Of a stretch of 64,000 nucleotides of DNA, positions 35,760 to 47,403 are shown piece by piece. Source of the stretch: Castor canadensis (taxonomy: Eukaryota > Chordata > Mammalia > Rodentia > Castoridae); assembly GCF_047511655.1 (NCBI RefSeq), contig NC_133397.1, positions 45,026,001 to 45,090,000 on the forward strand. Direction: 5' to 3'. Every line of letters begins with the position of its first letter. The stretch's first letter is position 1. Below the pieces are notes generated by a model, which searched no databases, had not been told where the DNA came from, and saw only the letters and a program-made list of their open reading frames with translations. A program made the translations under genes and the position numbers.

Positions 35760-36465
35760 CAGCATAATTCAATAAAGTTAACAAATATGTACAGATATAT
35801 AACAATGATCACATAGAAGATATAGGACACTCCCATCATGCAGAAAGAAAATCATTACTGGTCAATCCTCTCACTTACCCTTGACTCCTAGAAACTATTG
35901 ATATTCTGTTTTGTTACTTGAGATTTGCCTTTTCCAGAATTTCACATAATCTGAATTTCACTGAAAATAATATTAATTTAAGGTATTTTCACTTTAGCCC
36001 AAAATTTCTAAGATTCATCAATGTTAGTATATATAAGTGATTTATTACTTTATATTAATGAATAGTATTCCATTGTCTAGATGTACCAATTGTTATTCAT
36101 TCTTGTTAATGGTCATTTGATTTTCTTACAGTTGAAATCAGGGTGCAATGCTGTTTTAAGTATTATATGTAATTCTTTGTGTCAAAATATACATTCACTG
36201 ATCTTGGATAAATGCCTAGTGGCATTCAATGTATGTTTAATTTCATTAGAAACCACTTTTTCAGTTGGGTGTACCATTTTCCAATCCTACCACTAATAGA
36301 CAAAGTTTTTGTCATTTCACATCCACACTAGCTGTTAATGTTGTCAATCTTTTTAATTTTAGACATTTTGGTGGGTGTGAAATGGTATCTCATTGTTTTA
36401 ATTTGCATTTTCTTAAAGACTAATCATGTTGAATACATTTTGGCATTATTATTTATAATCTCTGT
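35760..36465 (-). mobile_element. Old L1 3' region, antisense
   Basis: TAGTATTCCATTGTCTAGAT, GTTAATGGTCATTTGATTTT, CATTTCACATCCACACTAGC, ATTTTGGTGGGTGTGAAATG, GTATCTCATTGTTTTAATTT, GCATTTTCTTAAAGACTAAT. These match, reversed, the ORF2 C-terminus and 3' UTR of an ancient L1 (L1M-type). Confidence 0.88.
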
Positions 36466-37865
36466 AAGCTTGGTAAAATGCTTTTACCATATGAATCTTT
36501 AAATTCACAGACATGGGATGAGTCTGTTTTATTTTTTTCAGTGCCTCTTTAAGAAAAGCTGTCTTAAAGACTACAAATAATCATACAATGAAGGTAAATA
36601 GTCTCATGAAAGGAATAAAATCTAGGCTAATCTGTTATATTTATTATGATGTTCAGCTCACATAAAATGAATGAATTTTCAATTTTTTTTCATACATACA
36701 TCTGATTGAAAGTAATAAATTGCTTGTTAATATGCAAGAAGTTTACAGAGTTATGAACTACTAAGCAGATCCATTTCAGGAATGTCCTAACAGAATAAAT
36801 AAAAAAATAAATAAGTAACCTTATTAGTATCTACTTTTGGGAAAAGCCTCATAGATGTCATAGAAAATTACTCACCAAATTAACAGGTATACTGTTATTT
36901 TGAGCATAAATTCTCAGCACAATGAGGATTTGGGTAGGTTATAACTGGGATTGACACATTTCTTAGATTTTATTTTGCCTACCTAACTACAGACACCTTG
37001 ACAAAGACTAACACTGAAAGATGCAACCTTGAAAGAAATGTCTGATGTGCATCTCAACAGATTAGGAAACTATAATCTATAGCATGAAATGCACAGGAAT
37101 ATGACAGAATGTCACATGAAATGTGTTTTATGACCTGCATTATCTGCAAAATACTGTTATGATCAAGAATTGAAAAAAAAGAATAATTGAAGTAGTTCCT
37201 ATAAAAACAACAATAAGAAATATTGATCTGACTTTTCAAATATAGTGAGTGTAGTTACAAGGCCATGTTGTCATCTAAAAGTGTCCTGAGAAATTAGGTC
37301 ATGAATGTCAAAATGAGAATGCACACATTGGAATAAGTTGTTGAAGTAATTTTTAACAGAAGCTTTTCTACTGACTTTAGGGTATGCCAATCATTTCCAA
37401 AGTCTGTATAGCAGATCTCATTAAATGATGTTGTATTAACCTAAATATCACTATTGGAATTTAACATATGGGCAGGGAAGAACCATTCTATGCAGGTAAG
37501 ACATGACTGGTGTGTGCCAGCATTCATCTTTCCTAGAAGAAAAAGAATTTCAATTTTAATGTTTATGTATTTTATATACTTAAAATGATTTGTGAATTGT
37601 TTGTAGTGAAAGCATCCCCAAAACATACTATTTATATCTTAGAGCCAGACAATTATATAAAACTGTCTTTGTTAAAGCAAGGGTCTAACTTAAAAGGGCT
37701 ATGAGAGTAACTTGAAGTAAATGTCTAGAATCCACTAGCAAGTTAGCATATAAAGTGCCATACTTTGATTGATACTTTACCCTTAAGAAGAGTTGAGAGC
37801 AATATTCAGATACTTCACTGCCCATATATCTGATTGAAATCAGTGAGTTGTAGTTACCAGAGTGC
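36466..37865. other. Unassigned AT-rich DNA
   Basis: 1.4 kb without recognised elements. AATAAATAAAAAAATAAATA at 36795-36816 is a low-complexity A-rich patch. Confidence 0.4.
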
Positions 37866-37985
37866 CAGGTATGACGGCACACATATTCAGTCCTAATAGT
37901 TGGTAGGATGAGGCAGACAGACCTTGACTAACTACTGGGCAAGACCCTGTCTGGAGAAAAGAAAAAGAAATTGAAAAAATAAAAG
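37866..37985 (+). mobile_element. B1-like SINE, sense, diverged
   Basis: CAGGTATGACGGCACACATA, TTCAGTCCTAATAGTTGGTA, GGATGAGGCAGACAGACC, GGGCAAGACCCTGTCTGGAG, then an AAAAGAAAAAGAAA tail. Confidence 0.75.
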
Positions 37986-38689
37986 TTATTTAAGCAAGGC
38001 CTGAGACTTAACGCAACAACCTAACCAAACTGTTTTAAAAGCAACACAAATTGTGGAATTTGTGTATGATATAATTGGAAATGATAGAATATATTGGAAA
38101 TAATATAATAGATAAAGATGTCCTAGTATTGTTGCAACCAATAATGAGCATTTTCCTATTTAATTAGGATAACTAGTATGTGAAATAATGTTTTGTTTTA
38201 TTTGCATCCATACTAAAGATTCCAATGGAAATGTTCTCAACTTATTTTTAACCCTCCCCATAAATTAAGCAAAATCAGGAATCAAAATGAAACAAAATTT
38301 AAAAAAACTAAAAGAAAAAGACCTGTAAACTGCTATGGAGATGCTACTATGTATTTGAATCACCTGAAACATCCGTCATTGCCTGAATACCACAGAAAGG
38401 AGACAAGGCTTTTTTGAGATGCATTGCCATACATTGTACACAAACAAAGAGACACTGGTTCAGTGGAAAAAATTTAAGGTTGATCACATTAAAATTAAGA
38501 CTAATTGGTATAAGATCCAAATAGAAACAATGTGACTTCACAGTATCATAATATATTTTGAAAATTCACATACAGCTGTTATTATTTTTGCTTTAAAAGA
38601 AATTAAATTCAGAAACAGTAAAGAAATAATTATTTATTACTAAAATAATTATTTTAAAAATTATTTAAATAATAATTATTTATTATTAT
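37986..38689. other. Unassigned, ends in AT low-complexity
   Basis: The last 60 bp (38628-38700) are almost pure A/T built from ATTATT and AATAATTATT units. Otherwise no element is recognised. Confidence 0.4.
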
Positions 38690-39140
38690 AACAATTATTA
38701 GTCCTTGATCCACTTTGAACAGATATTTGTACAGGTTGAGGACATGGATATAGTTTCAGTTTTCTGCAGGCAGATAGCCAGTTTTCCTGACAACATTTGT
38801 TGAAGAGGCTCTGTTCTCCATCATATGTTTTGAGGGACTTTGTCAAAAATCAGGTGGGAGTAGCTGTGTGGATTTATATCTGGGTCTTCTATTCTATTCC
38901 ATTGATCTTTGTGTCTGTTTCTGTGCTAGTACCATGCTTATTTTAAATTGTTGTGGAGCTGTAGTATAGTTGAAGTCAGGTATTGTGATACCTCCAGCAT
39001 TGCTTTCTTCGCTCAGTATTGCCTTGTTATTCTTGGTCTTTTGTACTGCCATATGAACTTCAGAGTTGATTCAATCTCTGTTATGAATTTTGATGGGGAT
39101 TGTTTTTGATGATGTAGCCATTTTTATAATTTTAATTCTG
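38690..39140 (-). mobile_element. L1 ORF2 fragment, antisense
   Basis: CTTGATCCACTTTGAACAGA, TTTTGAGGGACTTTGTCAAA, ATTCTATTCCATTGATCTTT, GTGCTAGTACCATGCTTATT, GGTATTGTGATACCTCCAGC, TTATTCTTGGTCTTTTGTAC. This is the reversed ORF2 segment after the RT domain. It is better preserved than the L1M pieces, hence younger. Confidence 0.92.
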
Positions 39141-39159
39141 TGCAAATTTTTAAATTAAC

Positions 39160-39640
39160 CTTTTCCTCCCTCAGTCAATAGTCATATTTTCTTGTTAATT
39201 TTTACCTGGTAATTTTTATCATATGTCAGACATTGTGAGTTACATTATTGCACTCTGGGTTTTACTTATTACTTCAAAGAGGTGGAACTTTTTATGTGTC
39301 CAGTTATCCAGTTATCTTTTATGTGTCCTAGGAATAAATTAGCTCTCCTGCTCACCTCAGGTATCAATTCCTTCTCTGTGGAACCATCTAGTCTCTAGCA
39401 ATCTGTCCCACAAGTTTACGGCATCTCAATTTCTTTATAGTACAATGTCAGTTTTCTTGACTCAGACTGCTGAACACTTCTCCTTCCTACTCTGCAGCCA
39501 GGAAAAATGAAGTCCACTGAGGCAATCATAGAAAATTTCTCATTTGCTTCTTTTCGACACTGAATGTTTTCTACTGTCTGAAAACTTTCATCTATAGGCT
39601 CTGATTGCATGCAGCTGGAGAGCAACTCTCAGTAGTTAAT
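39160..39640 (-). mobile_element. Possible L1M 5' UTR fragment, antisense
   Basis: CATATGTCAGACATTGTGAG, CCCACAAGTTTACGGCATC, TGACTCAGACTGCTGAACAC, TTCTCCTTCCTACTCTGCAG, CCAGGAAAAATGAAGTCCAC. This resembles the reversed 5' region of an ancient L1. The assignment is from texture and is tentative. Confidence 0.45.
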
Positions 39641-40029
39641 CCTTTAGTGACCAGTATAAAGTGCTTTCAATTGTAAGGTGCAGCCTGATTTCATGAAGTT
39701 GAAAAGACAAAAATGCATCTAAGAATCAATGAAATATGGTTTTTCTGTTGTTATGTATATGGGAGTAGATCTATATTCATGTCACAACTTGAGATATCTG
39801 TCCCATTAAAATACGCCCCAAACTGTGCACAGTGTCTCCAATTCTATACATTTATTAGCTAAAGGCTTTGGATTGTACTAATATTCTTTAAGAGTACAAC
39901 CTCTGCAAAAAGAAAACACAACTTAATCTTTATCATGTTTGCCCAAGGAGACAATTAATCATGCATTAACATGTGATGTAAGGTGTGAGGTACCAGAAAA
40001 CAGTAGACTAATTTTCAGTGATACAGTTA
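39641..40029. other. Unassigned
   Basis: AT-rich with no recognised repeat. Lies between L1 and MIR remnants. Confidence 0.4.
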
Positions 40030-40158
40030 ATCAAGTCTCTTATCTTCACCAAGATTCAGCTGCAAAATAAGGATAGGACTGATGCTATGAGATGATTGAA
40101 TTGAATGATTCATAAAAAAGGCTTACTCATAGAGAATACTTAAGCATTCATTGTATAC
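40030..40158 (+). mobile_element. MIR-like SINE, sense
   Basis: AATCAAGTCTCTTATCTTCA, AGCTGCAAAATAAGGATAGG, ACTGATGCTATGAGATGATT, GAATTGAATGATTCATAAAA, GAATACTTAAGCATTCA. This follows the 3' half of MIR, including the terminal GTAAGCATTCAATAAATG-like region. Confidence 0.65.
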
Positions 40159-40164
40159 TCATCA

Positions 40165-40290
40165 TTAAACTTGTGGTCCTGAGTAAAACATTTTCTTTCT
40201 CTGACCTCAGCTTCATTATTTTGCAAAGCAAGAAGGATAGGGAAGAAGATCGTTTCCAAGTTGTTTGCACTATTTCTAAGACTTTATTAC
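40165..40290 (+). mobile_element. Second MIR-like SINE, sense
   Basis: TGTGGTCCTGAGTAAAACAT, TTTCTTTCTCTGACCTCAGC, TTCATTATTTTGCAAAGCAA. MIR core pattern, in tandem with the previous MIR. Weakly conserved. Confidence 0.5.
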
Positions 40291-41905
40291 CTTAAACTTT
40301 AGGTAGTTTTGTTTTATAGTAGCAGTGGTAGATATTGCTAGGAAGCCTCAAATAATATATATGAAATTGGCATAGCTTGACTTCTTCCTTGCCTATTTAC
40401 ATTCCTTTTATTTCTTCTTCCTACCTTACTGCTCTGTCTAGGAGTTCCAAGACTATGTTGAATAGGAGTAGAGAGAGATGGTACCCTTGTCGCACTCCTA
40501 ACCTTAGGGGAAATGATTTCAGTTTTTCCCCATTAAGTATGAAGTTGGCTATGGGTTTGTCATATATAGCCTTTATTTTATTATGTTGAGGTATATTCCT
40601 TCTATTCCTAGTTTCATCAGAGCTTTTAATATGAAAGGATATTGAATTTTATTGAAGACTTTTTCATCATCTATTGAGATGATCAAGTGGTTTTTGTCTT
40701 TGCATCTGTTAATATGCTGTATTACATTTAATGATTTGTGTATGTTGAACCATCTCTGCATCCCTGGGATGAAGACAACTTAGTCATGGTGTATGATCTT
40801 TCTGATATGCTGTTGAATTCAGTTTGTCATTATTTTATTGAGTATTTTTGCATCTAGAGAAAGAAACTTAAGAAAGTATGTGAATGAACTCTGCAAGGAA
40901 ACCTACAAACCATTGAGGAAGACTACAGGAGATGGAAAGATCTCCCATGCTCAAGGATTGGCAGAATCAGCATAATAAAAATGGCTCTACATATTCAATG
41001 CAATTCTCACCAAAATCACAATGACATTCATCACAGAGATTTAAAAATCAACACTAAAGTTCATTTGGAAACACAAAAGACTGCAAAGACCCAAAGCAAT
41101 ATGGAACAAAGAGAGCAATTCTGGAGGTATCACAATACTTAACTTCACACTATACTACAGAGCCATAGCAATAAAAGCAGCATGGTACTGGCACAAAAAC
41201 AGATATGAAGACCAATGGAACAGAATAAAAGACCTGATATGACTCCACAACAGCTACGCCCACATAATTTTTGACAAAGGTGCAAAAAACATATGATTGA
41301 GAAAAGACCTCTTGAACAAATGTTGCTGGAAAGACTGGATATCTGCCTAAGATTCATGTTTATCACCCTGTAGGAGTATCAACTCAAGGTGGATTAAGGA
41401 CCTTAATATCAGATCTGAAACCTTGAAGCTAGTTCAGGAAAAAGCAGGGAATACACTGGAAGCAATAGGCATAAGCAGGAACTTCCTCGGTAGAACTCAA
41501 GTGGCTCAGCAACTAAGAGAAAGGTTTGATAAATGGCACTACATGAAATTAAAAAGCTTCTGTACAACAAAAGAAATGTTCTCTAAATTGAAGAGACCAT
41601 CCACAGAATGGGAGAAAATCTTTGCCAGCTATACATCAGACAAGGGACTGATAGCAGAATATAATAAAGGGAGCTCAAAAAGCTAAACTCCCAAAAAAAT
41701 CAATGTCCCAGTGAAGAAATGGGTAAATTAACTGAACTGAAGAGCATTTTCAAAAGAAGAAATCCAAATAGATAAAAACCACATGAAAAAAAATGTTCAA
41801 ACAAATGCAGCAGTATTATGGAATGGGGGTCACACTAAAGATAGGTCATGCACAGGAAGTACAGTTCAAAGGAAGGAAATTAAAAACTTAAAGGTGGTCG
41901 ATGTG

Positions 41906-42322
41906 CTTTCTGTACAGGAATGAATATAGAAATCTTAAACTGGCTGGGGCCACCATGAGAAGGGCACTAGGGCAGAGTGAAGAGGACTAAAGGAAATGAA
42001 CCAATTGAGGTTGTAATACATAATATGCATTGAAACAACACAAAGAAATTCCCTGTGCAGCTGTTTTTTCTTTTATCTTTTTTCCTCTACAAAATAAGAG
42101 AGCAGGTGAGTGAAACGGGTTTTGCCGGTGGGGGTGACTGGTGGGAAGGGTGAAGGGGCCAGGAAAGGGAGTAGGTAGATGAATACTGTGCAAGTAATGT
42201 GTACACATGTATGCAAATGCAAAAATGATACCAGGAATCAGGGGAGGGGGATGAAGGAGAGAGGTGTTGGGAGTGATTTTCAGTATGACATATTTGATAT
42301 TTTGTAAGAACCTTTGTGAATG
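41906..42322 (+). mobile_element. RepX copy B, 3' end of the twin-primed L1
   Basis: CTGTACAGGAATGAATATAG, AAATGAACCAATTGAGGTTG, ACACAAAGAAATTCCCTGTG, TGTGTACACATGTATGCAAA, a G-rich purine block at 42236-42262, TTTGATATTTTGTAAGAACC. It directly follows L1 ORF2 sequence, which supports RepX being an L1 3' UTR. It stops at TTTGTGAATG, where other copies continue to CACAATGTAC and an A tail. The 138-codon minus-strand frame overlapping it (41987-42403) is a by-product. Confidence 0.75.
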
Positions 42323-42393
42323 TCTCAAGCGGTAGAGTGCCTGCTTAGCAAGTAGTAATGCCCTGAGTTCAAACTCTGGTACCACACACAAAA
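42323..42393 (+). mobile_element. ID-like SINE, 5'-truncated, fused to RepX
   Basis: TCTCAAGCGGTAGAGTGCCT, GCTTAGCAAGTAGTAATGCC, CTGAGTTCAAACTCTGGTAC, then CACACACAAAAAAA. The first 16 or so bases of the SINE are missing and RepX ends exactly at the junction (42322/42323). Confidence 0.85.
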
Positions 42394-42407
42394 AAATTCC
42401 CATATCT

Positions 42408-42834
42408 ATGTATTCCTAAACCTCAAAGTTGGATTTTATTTTAAAATATTTTTGGATTTTATAATACCAAAAAGAAAGTAGGCTGATAGGACTTTTCTGA
42501 ATAAACCCATGACATATTCAGCTATTTGTCTGAAGGATTCATTTAACTGCTTCTTACCTATTAATTAATTGAGAAGGCACATTTTTTTTAAAGTATTAAG
42601 CATACTCATGCTTTACAATCTTTTAATGCTGATCTTCAAAGCAAGCTCAATGTAATACTATTTATTATCACAGGCCATCTTCAGCATAAAGTATAAACTT
42701 AGGGAAACATTGTTTTGGTATCAGAGAAGTTTCCAAGGCAGACAAAATTCTTATGATTGTAAGAAATGAGAATAAGCTTTTCTTCAAAAGTGAAATGACT
42801 TAAAGTAGATCCTTGAAGAACCACAATAATATGT
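42408..42834. other. Unassigned AT-rich DNA
   Basis: Lies between two L1 insertions. TTAATTAATTGAGAAGGCAC near 42562 is the only locally symmetrical sequence. No family recognised. Confidence 0.4.
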
Positions 42835-45800
42835 ATTTTTATTAGGATATATTCATTATACAGGGGGTAGTTTAATAAGTGACAATTCCAATTAGACTTA
42901 TATTGCCCCTCATTGTCTCTCCCTCTTAGTCTTCTCCCACCCCACTTAAAGCAATTGCAATAAGTTTTTTAGTTCTGTTTCATGTAGGTATATGAAGTCC
43001 ATGAACCATATACTGTCACCTTAATCTCCTTTCTTCATCCTCCCCCCATTGCTCGTATCACCCCCCTCACACACACACTGTACCTATTTTATATTCCTGG
43101 TTTTCATTATTAATGTTTGTTGATGTTCAAAGGGGTGTCTCAATGTATGCCCACCATGGGTACACTTTACTTTGTCAATTCAACCCCTTCCATTACTCTC
43201 CCTTACCCTTTTACTTCCCACCCACCATTTTTCAACAGTTTTCAATGCACATCCTTATGTCCTCTACCTTCACATCTTATGTTTTACAATATTACTGATG
43301 CTCTTTCAATCTCTTTTCCCTTCCCTCTTTCCCTAAGTTCCATACAGTAGTTCCACTGAATAAGAGTGGAGAAAGCAGTCAGCCCTGTCTCATTCCTGAC
43401 TTTAAGGGAACAATTTCAGTTCCCCATTTAGTATGATGTTTGTCATATATAGCCTTTATTATCTTATGGAATGTTCCTTCTCATTCCTAGTTTCTTGAGA
43501 GTTTTTATCATCAAAGGGTGCTAGATTTTGTCAAAGGTTTTTATTGTGTCCATTGAGGGGATCATTAGTTTTCGTCCTATCTTCTGTTTATATGCTGTAT
43601 TTTGTTTAGGGATTTATGTATGTTGAACCATCCCTGTATCCCTGGAATGAAACTGACTTGGTCGTGGTGTATGATCTTTTTCATGTGTTGTTGAATTCTG
43701 TTTGACAGTATTTTGACGAGAATCTTTGCATGTATATTCATTAAAGATATTGGTCTATAATTCTCTTTTCAGGTTGTCTCTTTATTGGGTTTTACAATGA
43801 GTGTAATGCTGATTTCATAAAATGAATTTGGTAGGGTATCTTCCCTTTCTTTTTCCTGGAAATATTTAAGGAGTATGTTAGTTATTCTTTAAAGTTTGGT
43901 AAAATTTGACAGTGAATCTATCAGATCCTGAGCTCTTCTTTGTAGGGAGACTATTAGTGCTTCAATTTCATTTCATGTAATAGGACTATTTAGTTGTATA
44001 ATAGCTACTTGATTCAATTTTGGTTGGTTATATGCATCTAAGAATTTAACCATTTCATCCAGATTTTCCAGTTTAATTGAATATGTTTTCAAAGTACTTT
44101 CTAATGATTCTCTGGATTTCATTGGTATTTGTGGTTATGTCCCCTTTTTCATGTCTGATTTTTTTAATTTGGGTCTTTTCCTTCCTCTTTTTTGTCATGT
44201 TAGCTAAGGATTTGTCAATCTTGTTTATCTTTTCAATGTATTAACTTTTTGTTTCATTGATTCTTTGTATAGTTTGGTTTCAATTTCATTGATCTTGGCC
44301 CGATCTTTATTATGTCACTCAATCTGCTGGCTTGGGGTTTGGTTTGTTCTGGTTTTTCTACGAGCTTAAGGTGCATCATTAGGTTGTTTATTTGAGAGGT
44401 CTCTTGTTTTTTTAATGTAGGTACTTACAGCTATAATCTTTCCCTGGCATGGACTTTGCTGTGTCCACAGATTCTGGAACGTTGTATTTTCATTTTCATT
44501 GGATTCTAAGAACTTTTTGATTTCTTCCTTTGTTACTTCAGTCACTGATTGGTTTTTCAGCAGTGTGTTGTTAAGTATCCATGAGTTTGAATATTTTCTT
44601 TGGCTTTTCTTGTTGTTGAGGTCTAGTTTTATTCCATTGTGATCTGATATGATGCAGGGGATGGTTGGATTTTCTTGAATTTGTTGAGACTGTGTTGTGT
44701 TCTAAATTATGATTTATTTTGGAGAAAGTTCCATGAGCTACAGAAAAGAATGTATATTGCCAGGTTGTTGAGTGAAATACTCTGTAGATATCAATGATGT
44801 CTATTTGGTCTATGTTAGGAGTAGCTCTGAAGTTTCTTTGTTGATTTTTTTGTCTGGAAGACTTATCTGTTGGTTACAGGAGAGTATTCAGTTCACCTAC
44901 TCTCTCTGTGTTAGTGTCTGTCTTTGCTCTTAGGGCCATTAGCATTTTGTTTTATGTAGATGGATGTCCCTGTGTTTGGTGCATATATGTTAGGGATTGA
45001 TATTTCATCTTGATGAATTGTTGCTATCATTAATACAAAGTGTCCTTCATTGTCTCTTCTGACTGATTTTATTCCAAAGTCTGCTTTGTCAGATATGAGT
45101 ATAGCTCCTCCTGACTGTTTATGGAATCCATTTGCTTGGAAAACCTTTTTCTATCCTTTGACTCTAAGCCAGTTTTTATTTTTTACAGTGATATGAGTCG
45201 TGTAAGCAACATATGATTGTTTCTTGTTTTTTAACCCAATTTGCTATTTTTTGTCTTTTGATTGGGTCATTGAGGCCTTTTACATTTAGTACTAATATTA
45301 AGAGGTGCATGTTGTATCCAGTCATTCTTGTTCCCTTAATGCTTTTACCTATTTCTTGTTTACTGGTCTGCTTGATCAAAAGGGTTAATTCTTTTTTGAG
45401 TCTTTCTATCTCACTCTGGTTTCTTCTTCTGTATGTAAAAGTCCTTTAAGTATCTTCTGTAGTTCTGGCATGGTAGTCGTGAATTTCTTTAGCCTTTCTT
45501 TGTTGTGGAAGGTTTTAATGTCTCCTTCAACTAGGAAAGATAAAATTTTGCTGGATAGACTAATCTAGGTTGACAGTTGCTTTCTTTCAGGGCTGAATTA
45601 TGTCTTTCTATGAGCTTCTTGCATTTAGGGCTGGAGTTGAGAAGTCTGTTGTTATTCTAATGGGTTTGCCTTTATTTGTGAGTTATCTTTTCTCTTTTGC
45701 AGCTTTCAGAATTCTTTCTTTGTTCTGTGTGCTGAGTGTTTTGGTTATAATGTGTCTGGGGACATTTCTTTTTTGTCTTGATGGTTTGTTGTTCTGTAAG

Positions 45801-47060
45801 CTTCCTGCACCTGGGTGATTCTTTCTTGAGGTTAGGGATCTTGTCAACTATTATTTTATTGAATAGGTTGTCATTGCCTTTGGTTTATATCTCCTCTCCT
45901 TCTTCTACACTCATGACTCATGGGTTTGGTCTTTTCATGGTTTCGCAGATAACTTGCATGTCCCATTCATAGTTTCTTAGTATTGTTTCATGATCTCTTA
46001 CTGTTTGGTCTAATTCCTCTACTTTGTCTTCTGTTCCTGATACTCTAATTTAACTTGCTCCACTCTGTTTGCCAAGCTGGCAATTGAAATATTTATTTGG
46101 AATATTGAGTTGTTTATTTTGATTGAGTATTTTTTAGGGTTTCTATATCTTCATTGATTTCCTCTTTCATACCCTGGATTAGCTTCCTAATTTCATTCAT
46201 CTGTTTGTATTCTTTTTGAGCTCATTTAATTGTTTCTTCACATCCTGTTTGAGGTGAAATACAATTTTTGTTTTTCTTCTTTGAGATTATTATTCATTTT
46301 TACTATTGTTTTCTTGGAATTCATTATTTGATAGCTCTTTATCTCTGCAAGTCTTCAGATCCTTAGCGGTGGAACTGGCTTGTTATGGAGAGCAGTGGTC
46401 TTGCTGAAAGTGTTGAGAATTTTTTTTTAGTTTTTTCTTTAGGATTTTAATCTCTTGTGCCACTGTAGTTGAGGTTTTGAGTTTTTTCTCCTGAAGCTCC
46501 AGCAGTAGTCTTCAGAGAGGGTTATCATGGAAATGTTACCCCTTGCAGGATTCCTGTTCTGGTTCAGATTACCTCTTTTCTTTCCACAGGAAGGGCTCTG
46601 GAGTTCCTGCTCATTGATGAGGGCCCAGGGGCTCTCCTGCCAGTGGGGAACACTGCATGTCTGTGCACTGTGGGGGTGGGCCATCTAGTGCCAGCAAGGT
46701 AGTAAATTGCCACTCATTGGAGGAGCTGGCTTTCCAGATCTTGGACAGGTGAGACTTGACTCTCCTGCAGAGAGGTGCAGTGTGAAGCACTGGGCCACTG
46801 GGCACCTTGGGGAACCAAGCCTTCTGGTGCTGCCTACAGAGTAGCAGGTTATAGCTTTCCTCCCCTCAGTGGGGAATCTGGTGTTCTCACTCTTTAATGA
46901 GGGAGCAAGGGCTCTCTTGTTGTCAGGGACAGTGGGGAGTGCTAGACCTCCATGCTCTGTGGAGAAGGAAGCCTCCTGACACCAGCAGAATAGCAAAGCC
47001 TGGTATATACCATTCACTTGCATGTGTGTAGGTGGGATCCTGGCTCTGAGTAGCAAGTTG
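42835..47060 (-). mobile_element. L1 LINE, antisense, with 5' UTR and ORF1 but deleted ORF2
   Basis: Read on the minus strand: 5' UTR (47060-46330), ORF1 (about 46330-45440), ORF2 endonuclease (45340-44300) and RT (44300-43358), then an abrupt join at about 43357 to the 3' UTR (43356-42835, ending CCTAATAAAAA). ORF2 begins near 45322 with a MTGYNMHLLILVLNVKGLND-like start. RT stops just after a degenerate GMRQG/LLSPLLFS block, so the YADD active site and all C-terminal ORF2 are missing. Stops and frameshifts are frequent. It is 4.2 kb, against 6-7 kb for a full element. Confidence 0.93.
46330..47060 (-). promoter_or_regulatory. L1 5' UTR (relic promoter region), antisense
   Basis: The GC-richest stretch of the window by eye. 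Recurrent GGGGA/CTGGAG/CAGCAAG-type motifs recur on a scale of about 200 bp (for example GGGCTCTCCTGCCAGTGGGG at 46629 and GGGCTCTCTTGTTGTCAGGG at 46909), which suggests internal repeats. In functional L1s this region drives sense transcription and often has antisense promoter activity; here that is inference only. Open frames on its minus strand (46439-47056, in pieces) have no domain. Confidence 0.6.
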
Positions 47061-47380
47061 TAATATAGGTTTGCATGAATATATTACGTATCATGTCACG
47101 TACTTGCTTTCCTTTAAAAATATCGCTTGGAATATGGTTTTAATTTTTCATGATTTGTTACTACAATCACTTTCATTTTTTATTCTCAGCTATGTCATAG
47201 GCATTTTTTTTGACTCTAGTTTGATTTTCCTCCTCTGCTCCTCATTCTGTCTTCAGTGGCCCTGGTGTCTGTTCCAAGTAGTAATGTTGGTTGAGTATGA
47301 CCGAGCAAACATAATGACACCTGTTGCAGCTGTAAATTAAAATAATTTGGATGAGCCCTCATTCCCGTGCTTCTGCAGAG
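47061..47380. other. Unassigned spacer before the TEX12 retrocopy
   Basis: From about 47340 the sequence may already be retrocopied 5' UTR (GTGCTTCTGCAGAGGAGGAA). The true boundary is not visible. An 89-codon frame (47071-47340) rich in hydrophobic residues has no recognised family. Confidence 0.35.
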
Positions 47381-47403
47381 GAGGAAGTTTGTGCCTCCTG
47401 ATT

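Larger units (their letters stand above)
40364..42407 (+). mobile_element. Twin-primed (5'-inverted) L1 ending in RepX and SINE sequence
   Basis: 40378-40857 is ORF2 RT sequence in antisense (GGGTTTGTCATATATAGCC, CATCCCTGGGATGAAGACAA). At 40858 the orientation flips and later ORF2 runs in sense to about 41815: GAAGACTACAGGAGATGGAA, CATGGTACTGGCACAAAAAC, and an open 87-codon piece at 41423-41686. Sense RepX sequence follows, then an ID SINE 3' half from 42323. An upstream segment inverted next to a downstream sense segment is the hallmark of twin priming. The flanks AAATTGGCATAGCT (40364-40377) and AAATTCCCATATCT (42394-42407) match 11 of 14 and may be an old target-site duplication. Confidence 0.8.

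Noticed and set aside
41987..42403. 138-codon minus-strand frame
   Set aside because: It lies across RepX and a SINE fused by retrotransposition; the equivalent frames in other RepX copies are closed.
46439..47056. Several overlapping minus-strand frames of 64-123 codons
   Set aside because: They sit in the L1 5' UTR, where raised GC reduces stop codons; no ORF0-like or known motif could be supported.
47071..47340. 89-codon hydrophobic frame upstream of the TEX12 pseudogene as a membrane protein
   Set aside because: T-rich sequence gives Leu/Phe/Ile codons by composition; there is no family match or supporting context.
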